Source: CAYNWT01 sp964450955
GTDB taxonomy: Bacteria > Planctomycetota > Planctomycetia > Planctomycetales > Planctomycetaceae
Length of the DNA stretch: 64,000 nucleotides
NCBI GenBank assembly: GCA_964450955.1
Contig: CAYVFI010000025.1
Location: 47,891 to 111,890, forward strand
Direction: 5' to 3'
Positions 49,256 to 58,779 of the stretch are shown here, in pieces. The number at the start of each line of letters is the position of its first letter. Position 1 is the stretch's first letter. Both the position numbers and the translations under genes were made by a program. The notes below the pieces were generated by a model. That model saw only the letters and a program-made list of their open reading frames with translations, was not told where the DNA came from and did not search any database.

Positions 49256-52186
49256 ATGATTCGTCGTTCACGCCGTAAGAACTCACGTCGCCGCAATGAT
49301 GGACGAAGTTTCGAATCGCTTGAGAGGCGTTCGCTGCTAACGACATTCACGGTAACGAGTCTCGCCGACAACACCATCGCCGACGGTGAGACGACTCTGC
49401 GCGAGGCCATTGAACAGGCCAATGCTACTGCTGGCGACTCCGATGCAATTGTGTTCGAAGCGGGTTTGTCGGGAACCATCACGCTGGCCCTGGGGCGGTT
49501 GGATGTCGTGGGAGATCTGATCGTTACTGGTAATGGAGAAGGTCAAACAGTCATCGATGCGTCTGGCAACAGTGATATTTTCATGCACCAGACGGAGGGG
49601 CACTTCACGGTCAGGTCGATGACGCTTCTGAACGCGGAGAACTCTGCAATCAACCATCCTGGTGGTGGGTTCTATCCGCGGATACGCGTCGAAAATACAA
49701 CTATCACTGGTGCCGGTGGAAGGGCTGTATCGTTTAACTTCCCTTACGGAGAAGCGGACTACAGCGGCGGGTTGAGCATTTTGGATTCCACCATCACCGG
49801 CAACGGGCACGGGGTGTCGGTCTTCGGTCGGGTCGGTGCGACTATTACGGGCTCCTCTATCAGCGACAACGATACGGGAGGTGTCTTTGGATTATGGGAT
49901 GGCTACGGGTCACCAAGCCTCACCATTCAGGATTCTGTGATCAGCGGAAATGAATCCACAAGTCGTGGTGGCGGCATCACATTCTTTGGTCGTGGTTTGA
50001 CTCTTGAAGATAGCCTGGTTGAGGACAACATCGGGCAGAATGGTGGTGGCATCTATGTCGAAGCCGCTCACATTGGAATCCAGAACAGTACGATCTCGGG
50101 CAATACAGCCACGGGAAATGGCGGTGGGGTTCACTTCAACGCGTACAACGGGAACAGTGGATTTTTTCTAAACGGCATCATCAACTCCACAATCTCAGGA
50201 AACTCAGCGGTGGATGGCGGTGGAGTCTTTTTCGATGAACTTCCCAATACATTTCCAATTCACAACAGCACAATCACAGACAACAACGCATCAGGTCGTG
50301 GAGGTGGTTTGTTCTTCGATGCGAACCCACGAAATCCAATTGTCAGCAACATTCTTGCCGGAAACACGGCGACGACGAACGGGCCGGACCTGTTTGTCAC
50401 AACAATCTCAAATGCAGACTTTCGCAAGAACCTTGTCGGTTCAAACGCGGGGACCAAACTTGAAGAAACCGGGACATCTGCTCCGGACGGAGACGGGAAC
50501 TTCATCGGCAGCGAGGGAACCCCGGTCGATCCCGGCCTGACGGGTCTTGTTGATGTTGGCATTTTGCGAGTCCATCAGCCAACGTCTGGCAGTCTCACTG
50601 TCAACAACGGTTCCAATCCTGACGATCTCAGTTTCGACCAGGTAGGCAATCCGCGCGAGAACGGGACGAGCGCCGATATCGGTGCTGTGGAACTTCCGCC
50701 GAGTGCTTTGGTGGTTTCAAATCCTTCCGTTGTGGAAGCGGACAATGGCGAAGTGTTGCTGGTGTTTCCTGTTGAGATGACGCAGGCTGCTGCGGGGCCA
50801 TTCACGATAGACGCGACAACGTTGGATGGAACGGCCACTGCAGGCAGTGACTACGAATCGCGGTCCGCCACGCTTTCGTTCTCTGGCAACGCCGGGCAGG
50901 TTCGGCAGTTTGTTGTCACGGTAAACAGCGATACGATTGCTGAACTGGACGAGACCGTGCTGCTAACGTTCAGCAATATTACTGATACTCAGATTTCATT
51001 GCCGTCCGACGCACTGGGCACCATTGTCAACGACGATTCCGCCAGCAGAATTGAGCTTCGAAACGGTATCGTCCGCGTGACGGGGACCTCAGCGGCGGAC
51101 ACGATTGCCGCTAATCTGGTCGATTCAAAGATCCAGGTTCATTTGAACAATGAGGCCGTTGAGTACGAACCTGAGGACGTCGCTTCCATCAGCATTCAAG
51201 GCGCGGCCGGTAACGATTTGATTCAGGCGGTGCTGGTGACGCAGCCAATCTTCATTGATGCTGGTGCTGGCGATGACACTGTCAAAGGCGGTGTGGGTAA
51301 CGACAGGATTATTGGCGGTGAAGGCGACGACAACCTGCGTGGTACCAAAGGTGACGACGTTATCATTGGCGGCGATGGAAACGATTCACTGCGCGGTCAG
51401 GTCGGAGATGACACGTTGATCGGCGGGGATGGCAACGACACGCTGCAGGGGGCCGAAGACGATGACAGCCTTCGCGGCGATGCCGGTAATGACCTGCTGG
51501 AAGGTGGTTCAGAGAATGACAAACTGTCCGGTGGGGGTGGCAACGATACGCTTTTGGGCGAAGCCGGAAATGACCGTCTCAACGGCGGGGGTGGTCCGGA
51601 TCGAATGTTGGGCGGCGCGGGTGACGATGTCGCGGGCGGTGGCAGCGGCGCCGATTCGATAGTGGGTGGGAACGGTGATGACTCACTCAATGGCGGAAAT
51701 GGTCCGGACACCCTGACCGGCGGCAATGGTGACGACACCTTGCGCGGGCGAAATGGCGACGACGTTCTGTTGGGCGATGACGGCGATGACTTCATTAAGG
51801 GGTTGGTCGGCCGCGATATCAGCTACGGTGGCCACGGTGCCGACGAGTTCTTTGCGAACTCCGATGACGATCTCCTGATCGCCGGGGTGCTGACACCCTT
51901 AAACGGACTGAGTATTGTCGATTTTCTGTCCGGGGGGATTCGTGACGAATGGCTTTCGGCCAGGAGCTACGACCAGCGTGTGGCGAACATTCGAAACGGG
52001 TCAGGCGGCACACAGAATCGGCTCAATGATGAGTTCCTGATCGGACGGAACCGTTCGGGGCAGACCGTGTTTGACGACGGGGTCGAAGACGACGTGCGGG
52101 GCGGCAACCAGACGGATCTGTTTTTCGCGAGGTTGGGCGAGGACTTGCTGGACGCCGAGAGTGCTGAGTTCACCGAAGGCATCTGA
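49256..52186 (+). CDS. Large secreted protein: beta-helix + Calx-beta-like + RTX calcium-binding repeats
   Basis: The N-terminus has a basic stretch and 'FESLERRSLLTTF', the LExRxLL type leader of planctomycete secreted proteins. Residues 25-480 form a right-handed parallel beta-helix ('GGGIYVEAAHIGIQNSTISG', 'GGGVFFDELPNTFPIHNSTI'). A Calx-beta-like domain is near residues 500-590 ('TLDGTATAGSDYESRSATLS'), and residues 670-860 contain about 17 nonapeptide-type units (GGxGxDxLxG), binding Ca2+. No type I exporter is in the window. It is likely surface-located, perhaps adhesive. Confidence 0.93.
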   Translation: MIRRSRRKNSRRRNDGRSFESLERRSLLTTFTVTSLADNTIADGETTLREAIEQANATAGDSDAIVFEAGLSGTITLALGRLDVVGDLIVTGNGEGQTVIDASGNSDIFMHQTEGHFTVRSMTLLNAENSAINHPGGGFYPRIRVENTTITGAGGRAVSFNFPYGEADYSGGLSILDSTITGNGHGVSVFGRVGATITGSSISDNDTGGVFGLWDGYGSPSLTIQDSVISGNESTSRGGGITFFGRGLTLEDSLVEDNIGQNGGGIYVEAAHIGIQNSTISGNTATGNGGGVHFNAYNGNSGFFLNGIINSTISGNSAVDGGGVFFDELPNTFPIHNSTITDNNASGRGGGLFFDANPRNPIVSNILAGNTATTNGPDLFVTTISNADFRKNLVGSNAGTKLEETGTSAPDGDGNFIGSEGTPVDPGLTGLVDVGILRVHQPTSGSLTVNNGSNPDDLSFDQVGNPRENGTSADIGAVELPPSALVVSNPSVVEADNGEVLLVFPVEMTQAAAGPFTIDATTLDGTATAGSDYESRSATLSFSGNAGQVRQFVVTVNSDTIAELDETVLLTFSNITDTQISLPSDALGTIVNDDSASRIELRNGIVRVTGTSAADTIAANLVDSKIQVHLNNEAVEYEPEDVASISIQGAAGNDLIQAVLVTQPIFIDAGAGDDTVKGGVGNDRIIGGEGDDNLRGTKGDDVIIGGDGNDSLRGQVGDDTLIGGDGNDTLQGAEDDDSLRGDAGNDLLEGGSENDKLSGGGGNDTLLGEAGNDRLNGGGGPDRMLGGAGDDVAGGGSGADSIVGGNGDDSLNGGNGPDTLTGGNGDDTLRGRNGDDVLLGDDGDDFIKGLVGRDISYGGHGADEFFANSDDDLLIAGVLTPLNGLSIVDFLSGGIRDEWLSARSYDQRVANIRNGSGGTQNRLNDEFLIGRNRSGQTVFDDGVEDDVRGGNQTDLFFARLGEDLLDAESAEFTEGI

Positions 52187-52206
52187 CCGTTTCAGTGTGG
52201 CGGATT

Positions 52207-53553
52207 TCAGTCGGCCGATTCTGTTTGGTTGGATCCGTTGTCATTCGGCTGAGCTTCGGTCTTCACGGCAGCGGGTGTTTCCGGAATTCGTTTGAACATC
52301 CGATATGCGATGAAAAACGCAGTCAGCTGGCACAGTCCGCCAACGAAAAACGGGATTCCAGGCCGCTTCACTGCGACGGCGTCAGACGTGAAATAGCTAA
52401 ACAGCCCCGACGTGAACAGAAGCGGCGCGAAGATGCTGGTGACGCTGCGTAGCGATGTGATGGCTCCCTGCATTTGGCCTTGTTCGGATGGGTCCACGCA
52501 CTTGGCCACGATGCTTTGAACAGCCGGCCCGGCGACTCCGCCTATTGAACCGAAAATGATTACGACGTAAATCATCCAGTCCTGAAACGCGAATGCGTAA
52601 CCCATGAATGAAATGGTGGCGATGAGCATTCCAAACAGCACAGCTTTGCGTTCGCCAAGGCGTTTGATGATTGGTCGAACCATTCCGCCCTGAACCAGAA
52701 TGGCCATAATGCCAACCAGTCCGAGAGCGAGTCCGTTAGTCATTTCGTTCCAGCCATACCGGTAGGACGTGAAGTAGACCCAGACGTTCTCAAGCCCGCG
52801 TTGAGCCAACGAGACAAAGAAGATGGCTGCAGCAAGTCCGGCGACGATCGGGTACCGGCCCATCCGCAGCAGGCTGGCAAACGGATTCAGCTTTTTAGCG
52901 GTGAACTCACTGCGATTTTCCAGTGACAGTGATTCCGGCAGCACAAACAACCCGTAAAGGAAGTTGACAAGCGCAAGCCCTGCGGAGACCCAAAACGGCA
53001 GTCGTAGGCTGTACGAACCAAGCAGTCCGCCCAGAGCCGGCCCGATGGCGAACCCAAGCCCAAAGGCGGCTCCCATGAGACCAAAGTTTCTCGCGCGGTT
53101 TTCGTCGGTTGAAATGTCGGCAATGTAAGCGTTTGCCGTCGTAAAGCTGGCCCCCATGATTCCGGCGATAATGCGTCCAACGAACAGCCACATCAATGAT
53201 TGTGCGTTGGCCTGGATAACGTAGTCGACAGCAAGTCCTGCCATTGCCAACAGCAGGATGGGCCGGCGTCCAAAGCGGTCTGACAACGCGCCGACGATGG
53301 GTGCGAAGAAGAACTGGGTGACGGCGTAGCTGGTTCCGATGATGCCGCCCCACAGGCTGGCTTTCGAAACATCGCCACCCATGAAGCCTTCAACCAGCTT
53401 CGGCAGCACGGGAATCACAATGCCGATACCGATGATGTCGATCAGCAGCGTGAAGAAGATGAAAATCATCGCCGCTTGGCGCGGTTTCTTTTCTCCTGAA
53501 ACCGGCGGGTTGGGCTGCGCTTCTGGTGGGGCGTTGGTTGGTTCGGCGTCCAC
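52207..53553 (-). CDS. MFS transporter, TetA-like drug/metabolite exporter
   Basis: Twelve hydrophobic helices are visible. The MFS signature 'GALSDRFGRRPILLL' follows helix 2, and 'GLMGAAFGLGFAIGPALGG' is motif C of drug exporters. The 448-residue length is typical of TetA-like proteins. It shares the stop/start junction with the upstream transporter gene and forms an operon with it. Substrate unknown. Confidence 0.9.
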   Translation of the reverse strand: MDAEPTNAPPEAQPNPPVSGEKKPRQAAMIFIFFTLLIDIIGIGIVIPVLPKLVEGFMGGDVSKASLWGGIIGTSYAVTQFFFAPIVGALSDRFGRRPILLLAMAGLAVDYVIQANAQSLMWLFVGRIIAGIMGASFTTANAYIADISTDENRARNFGLMGAAFGLGFAIGPALGGLLGSYSLRLPFWVSAGLALVNFLYGLFVLPESLSLENRSEFTAKKLNPFASLLRMGRYPIVAGLAAAIFFVSLAQRGLENVWVYFTSYRYGWNEMTNGLALGLVGIMAILVQGGMVRPIIKRLGERKAVLFGMLIATISFMGYAFAFQDWMIYVVIIFGSIGGVAGPAVQSIVAKCVDPSEQGQMQGAITSLRSVTSIFAPLLFTSGLFSYFTSDAVAVKRPGIPFFVGGLCQLTAFFIAYRMFKRIPETPAAVKTEAQPNDNGSNQTESAD

Positions 53554-54894
53554 TTAGTTGTCAATCAATCTTGAGTGTGTGTCGGTGCTGTTGTGTTGGT
53601 TCGCAGTAATTTTCTTGTTCTCTTTGCCAATGAAGACGGCTAGTCCAATCCACGCCGCCGCGATTGGCAAGACAGCCCACGACAAGGTGGTCATTGCCAT
53701 GCCGAGTACTTCCCGTAGCGATCGATAGGCATAGCCCACAATCGAATCTCCGCCGCGTCTCACGATGGTATCGATAAAGCTCTTGGCCTTGTATCGGTCT
53801 TCTCTATCCACTGCGGTGAACAGAACCTCCCGAGCGGGATTGGCGATCGCGTATTCGGCGGACCGGCCTGTTACAGAAATTATAGCGAGGACCGCAATTG
53901 TAGGAGCCGACGCAAGTGAAGTGATTCCCAGGGCATACGCAAGTGGCAAAATCGCCAGCGTTATGCCAAGTCCCAGGTGTTTCATAAGTCGGCCAACAAC
54001 CGCTGTCTGTAGAACGATCGTGACGACCTGGACCCAAAGATTCACGTTGGCAAAAAACGCTGTCTTGGACTCGTCGTCAGCAAAGGCTTCCTTCACGATT
54101 TCAGATTGCTGGAAGTAAATCGTGGTTCCGCAGGTTGCCAGCAGTAGTCCGTAGCCGCCAATCGCCAGCAGGTACCTGGAACTGAAGACAGCCGTGAACC
54201 CGGAAAATGGGTTCCCACCCGTTGCCTTACCGCTTGTTCGGGAACTCAGGTTCGGGGCAAGTCGTGAGTGGCTGCGTTCCAATCCTAAGTAGACAGTCAA
54301 ACCAACCCCAAGTGCAACGGCCGGAAGAAGCAGCAAGTTAGCCTGGCCCATGCGTTGCACCAGTCCTGTTGTGATTGCGGATGCAACCATGCCTCCCGCG
54401 GTGCCTCCGCCAGCAACAAACCCAAAAAGTCTGCGCCCCTGCTCCGTTGAAAGCATGTCACCGATGACGCTCCAGAAAAATGAAACGATGAACAGTCCGT
54501 AAACGCTAATCCAGATAAACAGGATCCGGGCAACCCACTCACGCGCGGGGGTTGCGCCCAGCATCGCTGTTTCGGGGACGAACCGAAACGCTGCCCAGAA
54601 TCCTGCCAGGCACAGGCAGAAGAAACCGTAGATGGATGGAACCAGTTTGCGTCGGTGGACCTTCGAAACCAGAAATGCAAATAGTGGAATGGCAATTAGC
54701 ATGGTTCCGAACGTCGCCATGAACAACCACTGCAGATTCCTGATCCCATAAGTCGCGCTGATCTGTTCGCGAATCGGTCGCAGAATGTAGTAGCTAAACA
54801 AGACCAGAAAAAACCACGCGGCGCCGTGACGCAGGACGGACCTTTCGTGGTCGGTCATGTCGCCGACGATCTTGTCTTCGATTGTGCGAACCAT
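53554..54894 (-). CDS. Twelve-helix MFS-like carrier, NTP/NDP exchange-type
   Basis: The protein has twelve hydrophobic helices and a pattern close to the ATP/ADP translocase group of membrane carriers: 'FFLVLFSYYILRPIREQIS' near the N-terminus, 'IFIVSFFWSVIGDMLS'-like 'LFIVSFFWSVIGDMLSTEQG', and 'KAKSFIDTIVRRGGDSIVG'. Typical members exchange nucleotides in intracellular bacteria, but this family also occurs in free-living planctomycetes where the substrate is unknown. ATG 54858 (MTDHERSV) is the more likely start. The stop codon abuts the start of the following transporter. Confidence 0.8.
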   Translation of the reverse strand: MVRTIEDKIVGDMTDHERSVLRHGAAWFFLVLFSYYILRPIREQISATYGIRNLQWLFMATFGTMLIAIPLFAFLVSKVHRRKLVPSIYGFFCLCLAGFWAAFRFVPETAMLGATPAREWVARILFIWISVYGLFIVSFFWSVIGDMLSTEQGRRLFGFVAGGGTAGGMVASAITTGLVQRMGQANLLLLPAVALGVGLTVYLGLERSHSRLAPNLSSRTSGKATGGNPFSGFTAVFSSRYLLAIGGYGLLLATCGTTIYFQQSEIVKEAFADDESKTAFFANVNLWVQVVTIVLQTAVVGRLMKHLGLGITLAILPLAYALGITSLASAPTIAVLAIISVTGRSAEYAIANPAREVLFTAVDREDRYKAKSFIDTIVRRGGDSIVGYAYRSLREVLGMAMTTLSWAVLPIAAAWIGLAVFIGKENKKITANQHNSTDTHSRLIDN

Positions 54895-55117
54895 TGGTTC
54901 CCGCTGAGTTGGCTGCGAGCGCCCGACCGCCCGACTGCCTGACCGCGTTTTGGCGGGTTGGTTTAGCTGCGACTGCTGGCGTCCATGGAATTGGAGTCTG
55001 GTAGTTTAGTTTGCGTTTTGTGTGCTGTCTGCGGATGGGGATCGGATGGATCGCGAGTGGGCTGGATTCGATGTACACTCTCGCGATCGATTTCAGGCCA
55101 CGTGAGGAAGAATAGCG

Positions 55118-55645
55118 ATGGGGATACAGACAATTCAGGTTGATGAACTGGCGAAGATTGCCTCCAGCGGCCCGATTGATCTGATCGACGTACGGACGCC
55201 CGCCGAATTTGAGGCAGTGCGAGCCAAAGCGGCCAGGCTGTTTCCTCTGGATACTTTGGACCCGAATGCGATCGCAGGTCAGCGGACTACTGCTGAGGAT
55301 CGCCCCTTGTATCTCATCTGCAAACTGGGCGGCCGCAGCATGAAAGCCTGCGAGCAGTTCGTGGCGGCCGGCATTCCAAACGTCGTCAATGTGACCGGCG
55401 GAACCGATGCGTGGGTGGCTGCAGGCCATCCTTCAATCCGTGGCGAACGTCGGGGTATCGCGTTGGATCGTCAGGTGCGAATTGCGGCCGGTCTGTTGGT
55501 TCTGACTGGAGTTCTGTTGTCGTTGGTGAACCCAAACTTCGTCTGGTTGGCCGGGTTCATCGGCGCCGGACTTGTGTTCTCCGGAGTGACCGACACGTGC
55601 ACGATGGGAACCATCCTGTCAAAGATGCCGTGGAATCGCGCGTAG
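55118..55645 (+). CDS. Rhodanese-domain protein with DUF2892-like membrane tail
   Basis: A single rhodanese domain ('LIDVRTPAEFEAVRAKAARL' shape, 'YLICKLGGRSMKACEQF') has the active-site cysteine in CKLGGR. The C-terminal 60 residues have two hydrophobic helices ('IAAGLLVLTGVLLSLV' and 'WLAGFIGAGLVFSGVTD') and 'DTCTMGTILSKMPWNR', the DUF2892 arrangement also found in YgaP. It may handle sulfane sulfur at the membrane. It stands alone, divergent from the transporter pair. Confidence 0.92.
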   Translation: MGIQTIQVDELAKIASSGPIDLIDVRTPAEFEAVRAKAARLFPLDTLDPNAIAGQRTTAEDRPLYLICKLGGRSMKACEQFVAAGIPNVVNVTGGTDAWVAAGHPSIRGERRGIALDRQVRIAAGLLVLTGVLLSLVNPNFVWLAGFIGAGLVFSGVTDTCTMGTILSKMPWNRA

Positions 55646-55673
55646 CTGTTTTGTGCCGGTGCGTCAGAAAGTA

Positions 55674-55697
55674 GCCGACTCAGGCCCCTGAGTCGGC
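55674..55697. repeat. Palindrome GCCGACTCAGG..CCTGAGTCGGC
   Basis: An exact inverted repeat with 10-11 base arms and a 2-4 base loop, 28 bases after the rhodanese stop. A diverged related sequence occurs near 47311-47335. No T-run on either strand. Confidence 0.8.
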
Positions 55698-55811
55698 ACA
55701 GTATGGTCGGGGCTGGATTGAGCCTGCGAAGGAAGCCATGGTTCGATCAACCGGCAAGATTCAATCAAGGTAAATCGTGCGAACCAGGTTCCAGGGTTTC
55801 GTTCGCCCGCC

Positions 55812-56921
55812 TTAGTTACGCCAGCCGAAGCGGTAGAAGCATGTGCGTGCGGCGAAAATCCACATCGCTGTGATCGCAAAAAGTGGAACCAGTGCCAGTG
55901 GGAAGAATGTTCGGTCCGGGTACTTGAATACGTAGAACAGTAGCGGGAACGTGTAGCTCTCGAAGCTGAAACCCTTCAGGATTTTGAAGGCAAACAGCTT
56001 TGTCGACAGGAAGAACAAAATCGCTCCGGCCATCATGTAACACAAAGCCAGCATACCGGCGGCGGCCTGGTTCTTCGCCAGCGTAGCGATGCACGTGCCG
56101 ACGGACATCATCGCGACGCTTGTTAACAGGATTGTCGCCCACAACAACGGACGCGTGAGTGCCGCGGGTGAAATGATTGCGGTGATAAGCACGCAGCCGG
56201 CAATGGACAGGCACATGTGAAACGCCGCTTTAGCGAACATGATTTCCGACAAGCCAGCGGGGCTTAAGGCCAGCGCGTTGAGTGTCTTGCGTTCTCGGTC
56301 TTCGGCGGTGAATGACACCAGTAGGTGGCAACAGGCAAAAAACTGAACCATTAGCAGTAGCGTTGTGCCGATGATTTCTGTCTTCACAAGATCCGATAGC
56401 GATGAATCCTGAATTGGCTTCGCACCGAAGAACTCCGTTCGCTGAAGTAGTTTTTGATCGACCCACGGTCCGGTGCCGAGTGTCTTTGCCAGTGCGGGTG
56501 AGAACCATTCCCAGAATGGTTCCAGAATGTTGGGGTCGCTGCCAAGGTGGTGCGCGATTACGGTTGTGCTGGCTGTATCCGGTTCGGTGTTGCGCAGTTC
56601 GACGATTGACCAGTCCGCGGGAGCGATAAGATTGTCGCCGCGTTGGATGTGGTGTCGAGCGATAAACTTGACCTGCTGTTTGGCGTCTTTGGGGCGGCTG
56701 GCGATGATCTTTCGCAGTGGGTCGGTGTAGTTGTCGTACACGACCAGCACGCGCGAACTGGCTGCGGCTTCTTCGGTAGACTGCATTGCGGCCGGGTCGC
56801 TAAACGCGGCCAGTAAGGCAATCGCTGCCAGTAACCCGATAAGCATCAGCGCTGACGGGTTCTTCTTCAGTCGTTTGATCTCGCGGCCGAACAGGATTCG
56901 GATCATGCGTGGGCGAACCAT
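55812..56921 (-). CDS. ABC transporter permease (ABC-2 / NatB type)
   Basis: One N-terminal helix ('ALMLIGLLAAIALLAAF') is followed by a long extracytoplasmic region of about 150 residues and then five to six C-terminal helices ('TTLLLMVQFFACCHLLVSF', 'ITAIISPAALTRPLLWATIL', 'MLALCYMMAGAILFFLS'). This is the layout of NatB/ABC-2 export permeases. It lies 24 bases downstream of the ATPase gene. Substrate unknown. Confidence 0.87.
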   Translation of the reverse strand: MVRPRMIRILFGREIKRLKKNPSALMLIGLLAAIALLAAFSDPAAMQSTEEAAASSRVLVVYDNYTDPLRKIIASRPKDAKQQVKFIARHHIQRGDNLIAPADWSIVELRNTEPDTASTTVIAHHLGSDPNILEPFWEWFSPALAKTLGTGPWVDQKLLQRTEFFGAKPIQDSSLSDLVKTEIIGTTLLLMVQFFACCHLLVSFTAEDRERKTLNALALSPAGLSEIMFAKAAFHMCLSIAGCVLITAIISPAALTRPLLWATILLTSVAMMSVGTCIATLAKNQAAAGMLALCYMMAGAILFFLSTKLFAFKILKGFSFESYTFPLLFYVFKYPDRTFFPLALVPLFAITAMWIFAARTCFYRFGWRN

Positions 56922-56945
56922 GGGTATTCCTTTGATGCTGGCTGC

Positions 56946-57803
56946 TTACGCGTAGGCCTGGCCGGTGATTTTTAGAAAGACGTCGTGGAAGTCGAACTCC
57001 TGCGAATGAACAGTGACGCAGGATTCGTCGGCGACGACGCTGGCGAGCTGTTGTCGCTGCTCTTCAATGTCCAGATTAAACGACCTGCGAATCACCTCGC
57101 CGTCGCGTTCGAACTGGGTATCGACGAACCGTTCGGCGTGTCGCGTGACAAACGCAGTGGGCGTGTCGCATTCGACTAGCTTGCCGCGGCATAGGATCGC
57201 GACGCGGTCACAAATCTGTTCGACCTCTTCCATGTTGTGCGTGGTCAGGAAAATGGTGGTGCCATTGGCGGCCAGATCACGCAGGAGGTCGCGGACGAGT
57301 TTTGTCGAATGGGCGTCAAGGTTGGCGGTGGGTTCGTCAAGGTACAGTACCGCTGGTTCGTGCAGAATTTCTCGAGCGATCAGTAGCTTGCGCCGCATGC
57401 CTTTGGAGTAGTTACCGGCGGCCGTGTTGGCGGATTCGCTAAGTTCCAGCCGTCCCAGGAGTTCGTCGATGCGCGACGTTGGGATGTTGTAGAGGTCGGC
57501 GAACAGTTCCAGATTTTCGCGACCGGTGAATTCGTCGATGTGGTTTTCGGTATCAGGGACGTAGCCAAAGACCGGCTTGGCCGCTTCGAAATTATCAGGT
57601 ATCTCGAAGCCGGCAACTTTGACAGATCCTGACGTCGGATGTTGGTTCCCCGTGAGAACCTTAATCGTGGACGTCTTGCCCGCGCCGTTGGGGCCCAGAA
57701 ACCCGAATAGCTGGCCGGCGGGAACCGACAAAGAGAGATGATCGACCGCAGTGAAATCGCCGTAGCGCACCACAAGATCTTTGATTTCGATAGAAGCTAC
57801 CAT
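56946..57803 (-). CDS. ABC transporter ATP-binding protein
   Basis: Walker A is 'FLGPNGAGKTSTIKVLTG', the signature 'NYSKGMRRKLLIAREI' and Walker B 'AVLYLDEPTANLDAHSTK', with the H-loop 'IFLTTHNMEE'. The 285-residue length and C-terminal extension fit the NatA/DrrA group. It forms an exporter with the adjacent permease. Its promoter lies in 57804-58021, which shows no gene. Confidence 0.95.
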   Translation of the reverse strand: MVASIEIKDLVVRYGDFTAVDHLSLSVPAGQLFGFLGPNGAGKTSTIKVLTGNQHPTSGSVKVAGFEIPDNFEAAKPVFGYVPDTENHIDEFTGRENLELFADLYNIPTSRIDELLGRLELSESANTAAGNYSKGMRRKLLIAREILHEPAVLYLDEPTANLDAHSTKLVRDLLRDLAANGTTIFLTTHNMEEVEQICDRVAILCRGKLVECDTPTAFVTRHAERFVDTQFERDGEVIRRSFNLDIEEQRQQLASVVADESCVTVHSQEFDFHDVFLKITGQAYA

Positions 57804-58021
57804 ACCCGCGCCCGTCCGAGGATTGTTCCGACAAGCTTAGGTTGCGACGGGCGTGGCAGACTCTCGCATTGCGGGGAGAAGGCCGAGACGCCCCCGATAT
57901 AATCGTCTCGACCGGTGCCTCCCACGCGTGGCGTATAATGCCTTACAAGTTTCGTGGCGGTGCATCGGCTGGTGTTCCCGCGAGGTCGTTGGGATTGCCA
58001 GACAGACCGGCGCGCGATGAA

Positions 58022-58624
58022 TTACTTTGCCTTCATGCGTTCCTGTTTGGCAAGCTTCGTCATCAGTTTGCCCGCAATTGGAACGGTGTAGGTCAGAGCT
58101 CCGATGGCTTTGCCGTTGGGAAGGTCGGCGTAGTTGTCGTGGCACATGATGCACTTTTCAAAGACAACAGGAATCGGAGTCGCGACGCGTAAATGCTGCG
58201 TTCCCTCTCGAGTTTCGATTTCTTCGACCCAGCCCTTGCCGGTAAGTAGTTGGTTGATGGCCCGCTTCTCAAAATCATCTTCGGCTGAGTTATCAGTGCT
58301 GACCGGGTCGCCGGTGGCATCGACCAATCGGACGCGGTGCCAGCCCTTTTTCTCAGCAGAAACAAACAGACTCTTGAATGCCGTACCGGCCGGGATCGCG
58401 TCTTCGTCGGTCACGTAGTGCTGAGTAATCGCAACAATGCCGCCCTTGTAAATGTCGTCCAGCATCCGGACTTCGCGGCGAACGCGTTCCAACTGCTGGC
58501 TGGTAGGTTTAGCAGGCTTTGTTTCGGACTGCTTTGCGTCGTCAGTTTGGGCAAGCGTCATGCCGCCAGCGATCGTGAGGCACAGTGCGCTGGCGATGAC
58601 TACCGCGTTGGTTCTTTTATGCAT
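58022..58624 (-). CDS. Secreted DUF3365 protein with CxxCH haem site
   Basis: A signal peptide ('TNAVVIASALCLTIAGGMTL') leads to a Tll0287-like/DUF3365 domain: 'RREVRMLDDIYKGGIVAITQ' opening and a single c-type haem motif 'FEKCIMCHDNYADL' near the C-terminus. DUF3365 modules usually sense or carry redox signals via haem. It is divergent from an Rrf2 regulator, which probably controls it. The intergenic region has palindromic elements. Confidence 0.9.
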   Translation of the reverse strand: MHKRTNAVVIASALCLTIAGGMTLAQTDDAKQSETKPAKPTSQQLERVRREVRMLDDIYKGGIVAITQHYVTDEDAIPAGTAFKSLFVSAEKKGWHRVRLVDATGDPVSTDNSAEDDFEKRAINQLLTGKGWVEEIETREGTQHLRVATPIPVVFEKCIMCHDNYADLPNGKAIGALTYTVPIAGKLMTKLAKQERMKAK

Positions 58625-58675
58625 GTCGGTGTTTCCTTTTCACGCTGGGGTTTCGTCCGCGAGCCCGGCAGTTCG

Positions 58676-58722
58676 TCAAATCGGACAAGCTTGTCTTGTT
58701 TATCGCTCTTTAAATCGGATGT
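58676..58722. promoter_or_regulatory. Candidate Rrf2 operator region
   Basis: Between divergent DUF3365 and Rrf2 genes lies a perfect palindrome GACAAGCTTGTC (58684-58695). AAATCGGA occurs twice (58678-58685 and about 58712-58719). This arrangement fits a regulator binding site, but no family consensus was compared. Confidence 0.45.
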
Positions 58723-58779
58723 CAATATCTGGTTTTGGTGTGCTATCATCTTTTCTCGGATTTCCCCGGATGGCAGACC

